Source: Branchiostoma floridae (lineage: Eukaryota; Chordata; Leptocardii; Amphioxiformes; Branchiostomatidae). Taken from it: DNA of 52,737 nucleotides. The translations under genes and the position numbers were made by a program. Where the stretch lies: NCBI RefSeq assembly GCF_000003815.2, contig NC_049997.1:15121141-15173877 (forward strand), written 5' to 3'. Of the stretch, positions 36,901-42,900 are shown in pieces; position 1 is the first letter of the stretch, and each line of letters begins with the position of its first letter. The notes under the pieces are model-generated. The model was given only the letters and a program-made list of their open reading frames with translations, did no database searches and was not told the DNA's origin.

Positions 36901-39900
36901 CAAATACAGTTTAAGTCAGAATCTTGCCATGCATTTTGCTGTTTATCTCATGCTTCATTATCCAAGTGATTTTGAACTTTGGTGCCCTTCTGGCAAAGCC
37001 TGAAGGTTGCTCACATTGTGATAGATTCTATTCATCATAGAATAAAGTATATGTGGTGCTTTACAAAAAAATAACAAGGTTCTTGCCATTAGGGTTCTAC
37101 GCTGTGATTTTGGCCCCTATGCTGTGTTTGCTGCATTTCAACCAGGGGCCTTTTCCATTATTTTATGACAAAGGTAAAAAAAGAAATTGTCTCTACTTCA
37201 TAAATTGTGGCCCACAAAATGCAGAAAATAGTGTATCTGAGAGATATGCAATTTTTCCCTTAGACCCCCTCCACAACTTACAAGACTCTTGCCACATGGC
37301 TTCACCTCCCTAAGATGCTTCTTACACAGTGAAAAATCCTTGTAAGAACCTTGGCTATATAAGAATTTTATTTTAGAAGTTGAATACAATTCTGGATGTG
37401 TCACCTACCTCTAAGTAACCAATGGGTCCCTTTAGCGGATACTCATCAAACAGTCTTCCCTCGTCCAGAAACTTTCCCGCGCGCCCATTCTCCGGCGGCA
37501 GGAAGAACCCGTAGTTCACGCCATCATGAAGGGCCTGTTGTATAAAACAGAAAAACTTATGATATAGCAATATAACATTTATGAAGGAGAAAACTTGCCA
37601 GCAATAAGCAAGCTCATGGACATGTGCAGTATGATGCTTTGTGGGTGATATGTCAAAGTTGAAGGCCTCTGATACATAAACAAAAGACATTGAGACATGG
37701 TATCAAGAATAGAAGACAATTACATGTATACATGCACTGTTTTCACTTTTTACCTTGCACATGCACATTTCAAAAGTGAACCTGCTTATCGTCTATGTGT
37801 GCAAGAATTGTAATAAACAGATACGTTCTCAAACTTGATATACCAAAATGAATGTTGTTTTCTAAACAAAACATGTTAACATGTTTATTGATGAACTATC
37901 AGTTTTTCAGCTGTATGCTTTTGAAAATTATACAACATTGCTAGAAAGCAAAGTATAAGAGGCCACAGAAGAATTGTTTGAAAAAGTATACAATCATGTA
38001 AGACACACTTAGTAAACTCTTTGAGCGCTATACCTGTACAAAGGACAATTATTGTATGACTGGTGATAATTATGTATAACTTTTGTGCCACTATCTTAAG
38101 AAACAGTTTCTTGAAAATTAAGACACCTTTTAAAAATATTCTGTAATATTCTGTAATTTTACAAACGTTTACTGGAGCAACCAATGTTATCAATAACAAA
38201 TGTTACTGTTATATAACTCAAGCTTTTGGATAATTCTTTCAGGATAAACTCCATTTAGAGTGTCATCAATCTTTTAACACCAATAATTCTATATTGATTT
38301 CTTTTCCCTCCCCCAGTCACGCTATCCCCTATTGAAATTATCCAACTTTGCAGGAAATAACAGCTTACTATTAGTCTTGCATAAATGTATTTTGACAAAG
38401 ATTTTGACATTTTTCTTCTTTGGGGGATTTCCACCTGGGTTTAAATGTCATGGATCCAAAAATAACGGCAATGCTACTAAAGAATAGATGTCTGTAAGGG
38501 TACTAAAAAATTTATGAACAGTCCGTGACAACCTTTAATAAGCATGTTTAACACCGTCTTATGTAGCCGTGATGCATAAAAAGGGGATTAAGTTTGACAT
38601 TATTTTCATCAAAACATTAAGGAAGGTGACTGACAAGGGTAAAATGTGAAAAAAAAGATTCAAAGAAAAGACTTAAATTTCTTTCAAGTTCTTGTAATAC
38701 GGGTGTAGCACGCTGAACAATAACCCTGCAATGCTATTAAGGCTTCCATCTTTTCAATCCTAACTTGAATCAAAGTGTTAATACTAACAGCACATGTTCA
38801 GTAGTGTGACACATGAACAGAGCAGGTTTTGATGTCTCAATGTCATCAGGACCAGAATTACCTATCAACTGGAATGGGTGTACATTTATGTTTAACAGAC
38901 CATGTCGAGAAAAGTCATTAAATTGATGGTGTAATCACCTTCAGACTCTTACGTGTAGGTTCATCTTGATATACAAAGTTTTTTTTTAGCTTCAAAATAT
39001 TTTATTTTTGAAATGTGTTCTAATTGTGGTGTTCCACTGAAAAAATTATGCTTTTAACAATGTAGCAAAAGTACTTTTGCTCTATTAAAGAGCACAAATT
39101 CAATGTATGTACATAGATCCTTATGCAAAGATGCCAAATTGGCACTATCAAGACTTTGGTTCCATGCACAACTTATAAACAATTGGTTTGGGGTTGTAAT
39201 ATCACTGCAAAAGCGCTAGTAAATTTGTACATTGGCGAGAAGCCAGAAGCTCTGAGGAAGATGTCTGATAGGCATCAAAACGTCAGCAGGTGAGAGATTT
39301 TTTCTGGTTGTGAAAAGAAAACTCAAATATCTAATTGGCCATACTTCTTTAGGTCCAGGTCTGTACCTGTACGCAAAACAATACCTGTAACTCACAACCA
39401 GGGCTGTCTCTAGAACCCGTCCTTCCGTCCTGGGATGGAAATTTACTTGTTGGGACGTACAACAATTTTACCCCATCTGTCCCAAAAATGATTTGAAACT
39501 GCTAAAGATGACATGTTTTACCAGGAAAATAAAAAACATGCGCTCCCAAATGAGTGGGACAGAAAAAAACATTTAAAGCTGAAGACAGCCCTATATATCA
39601 TTATACATGTATGCACAACCCTACTTCAAATTTCAACAGCAGGGCTTACTTTTTAACTGTAGGGGCCAAGGGGCCACTTTTCTGACCCCAGCACTAGTTA
39701 TCTGAGTGTATATCCTTATCAATGGTGACATGAGGGAACACCACATTAGGTCAGTCAATGGGAAATACAAGCCTGCCCATTAGGCCACAGTCCTACCAAG
39801 GTCAGGTTATCTATTACCTATCTAAGCCATCTAGTAGAAAGGCCACTTGACAAATGGATGGGAGGACAGGAATAGCCGACCCATCAATTTTCTCACCATG

Positions 39901-42900
39901 TTCTGGTAGAACTCAAACCTGTGCCAAGACATTATAACACTAGTTCACCTTTATCCGCGGGGTAACCTTTATCTGTTGTATATAAAATTTGAGTATTATG
40001 GGATATCAAGTAGACAGACAGCTGTTTCAGATTGCTGTTTCAGATTGCAATTTCAGATTGCATATTGCAATTTGAAACCAATGTCTGTCAACTAGATATC
40101 CCAAAATACATCATTTTTTAAAATAATGGATATAGGTTACCATGTGGATAAAGGTGCCATTATAGCACAGTCTCCAGGTTTAGATCTTTTTACCATCCCC
40201 ATTCCTTATTTGAGAGCCAATGTTGTTAATTGTTGTTCTTAGATCTGTTATATATCATGTGATGAAGTTCAGATCTTTTTGATAAAGTGAAATTTTTGTA
40301 TGTCATAAGAAGCAAATGTCTGAGAGAACTGGAGGGAGTGGTCCTGGAGACAGTCATAATGTATTACATGTACAGCATTGTACAACATGTGTGAGTGGAT
40401 CAAACCATTCTGGCTTAAACTTAAAGTGGGGTTAGGAAATTTTCCCAAGCAGCCTTCGTAACCCCTGCTTTAAACCCATCCTTTGCCTATTTGGGTCAGT
40501 CAGTCCTCACTCTAAGTGAGCAATTAAGCTTGTCTCAATCATGATGTTTGTGTCCTAGGGCAAAGAAATGCTGTAACAGTTACAATGTAGCCCGTAACCT
40601 TGGAGTGGCCTGGATAGGTGGTGACCATTAAGTAAATAACAAACAAATAAACAAAAAAAAGTACTATAAGCTATTTCATGCTTTGAAGTGCACATGCCCA
40701 GTGTGGTGAATTGTGGGTAACATGTCAGGCTATTCTTCATGCTTTCTCACAGCCTTCAACATTGACTCCAATTTACCCACAATTCATCACACTGCACATG
40801 CACAGTTCAAACGTTGATCTTGCTTATTGTATATTCACACTAGACCATTTTGAAAACTTTTCACTTAAAAACTGCCAATGTATTACTAAGTTTTTTACCT
40901 AACTTGTAGCCATGTAGAGATATTAAACTATGAACTCTCTACATCTTGTTAACATGAAGAGAAAAATCAAAGACAGTTGCATGCAGACCATGCAGACAGA
41001 ATGAAGGTCAGTCTCACCATTTCCCTCTACCACAGCACCATGGGAGCAGAGACAGGACAGCAGGGAATAAGGTAACAAATGGAAACATCTATGTTAGGGT
41101 GCGCTATAAATCTCCAAGCAGATGTTAGGGCGGGAAATTGTCATGTTTCCTCGACTGAATGGGTTTCTTTGACAGCAACTACACATCATTATGAAAACAG
41201 TACAATTTTCTACCCAAACATCTGCTTGGAGATTAGTATGCTACATGTTTATCTAGAACTACATGTAACTGTTGTACCTACATGTATAACAGGACTTTTA
41301 CATACAAAAAAAAAGAACAAAAACATAACAAATCTTTTAACTAATTTCTGGGGTTGTATGGTGGCTCAAGTCATATGAATGTTGTGGATAGTGGTACCCC
41401 AATGTGCCATTCATCCGTGACAATTACACAAAATTACAACAACTAGTAAAATTCTACAACATCACTTGGACATTCTTAAAGTTTTAATTTTTACAATAAG
41501 CTAGATCACAGTGAGAAGTGCAAATGCACAGTCACATGTAGGATAATATGTCAAAGTTGAAGGTTCCTCTGGCAAATGCAAAAAGAACAGCCAGGGAGCT
41601 TTCAACTTTGACATATTACGTGTCATACTGTGCAATCATGCACACTTCAAACTATGACCTAGCTTATTACAAAGAAATGTTCAAAATGACTCCTTCTTTC
41701 GGAGATCTTGTGTTAGCATCCCGATTTTGAGACCCTGTCATCAGTTGAGATAATTAAGGGCAATTGAAGGACAAATGGGAAGTGGTGACTAGTGATTTAC
41801 TGTAACTAATGACCCTTGACTCCTTAATGACTGTACTTAAGGTCTCTTTTATCACTAATCACTATGTCTAAGGTGTGAACCTGTTTCCACAGCACATTTA
41901 TCATCATCAAACTGACTTTCTTTGAAAGAGACACATAGCCCCCAGTCTGTAATATTGCTACAATATGGGAGTGAGCATCTCTGAAAGATTGAGAATAAAT
42001 TTTATATGGAAATATCCTTTTGACACCCCCAGAAATTTAAATAAAAGATATTTTTTGTGGTACTTGACCAAATGTGTATCACTATTGCTGCCCTACTACT
42101 GTAAATACAGAAACTTTTGTAGTGGATTTAGCTTCACAAAAATGCTTTTTTTAAATGTACTTACAGTATTATAATTTATCATAACAGTTTTAACTATAGA
42201 TTTCAAATTTCAAAGTTCTTTTACCTAATACTGCAAAATAAAACCACTGCAAAAGCAAACCAATCTACAGTACCTCAATCTCACCCCTACAGCATTAACA
42301 GTTTTACGCACCGCGAGAACCGTACTTACCCTATCTAACTGGGTCAGGACCATCTGCTTGGCCGCCCACACTGTGTCGTCAGTCCGGAAACGGAAGCACT
42401 TCTGCAGGAAACAAGGCACGGTTCTTAACTTCTCTCAACTACTGCCAAATCAAAGATTACATCTCTGAAAATGTTACTGAAGCTAAACTCCAAGCAGATC
42501 CTACAATGGCATAAGATAGTACCATACTGGCCAAGGAGTGTAGTCAGCCAAGAGGTGTGCATTTGCCATGTAGGTAGCCAAACACACTCCTAAGCCGGCT
42601 TCACTCCTCTGCCAGCTTTTTATACTATCTTATGCTACTGTAGGATCTGTTTAGAGATTAACTGAGGCTACTACTAGGCCTTGCAGAGGACTATTTGAGG
42701 CAAACAATTTCAGGGTTGGACAAGTCCACTAGCCAGATTGTCTAGGGCAAGTGAAAGTGCTGATTGGGCTAGTGCATGTCCTACCCCACTTGTCCAATCG
42801 GCCAAGTAAGATTTTTCCATGAGAGATTTTGATATATACTTGTTACTTTTCAGAGCCATGGCACTGGCCAACACAGAAAAATAGAGCCAATGATAAAAGA

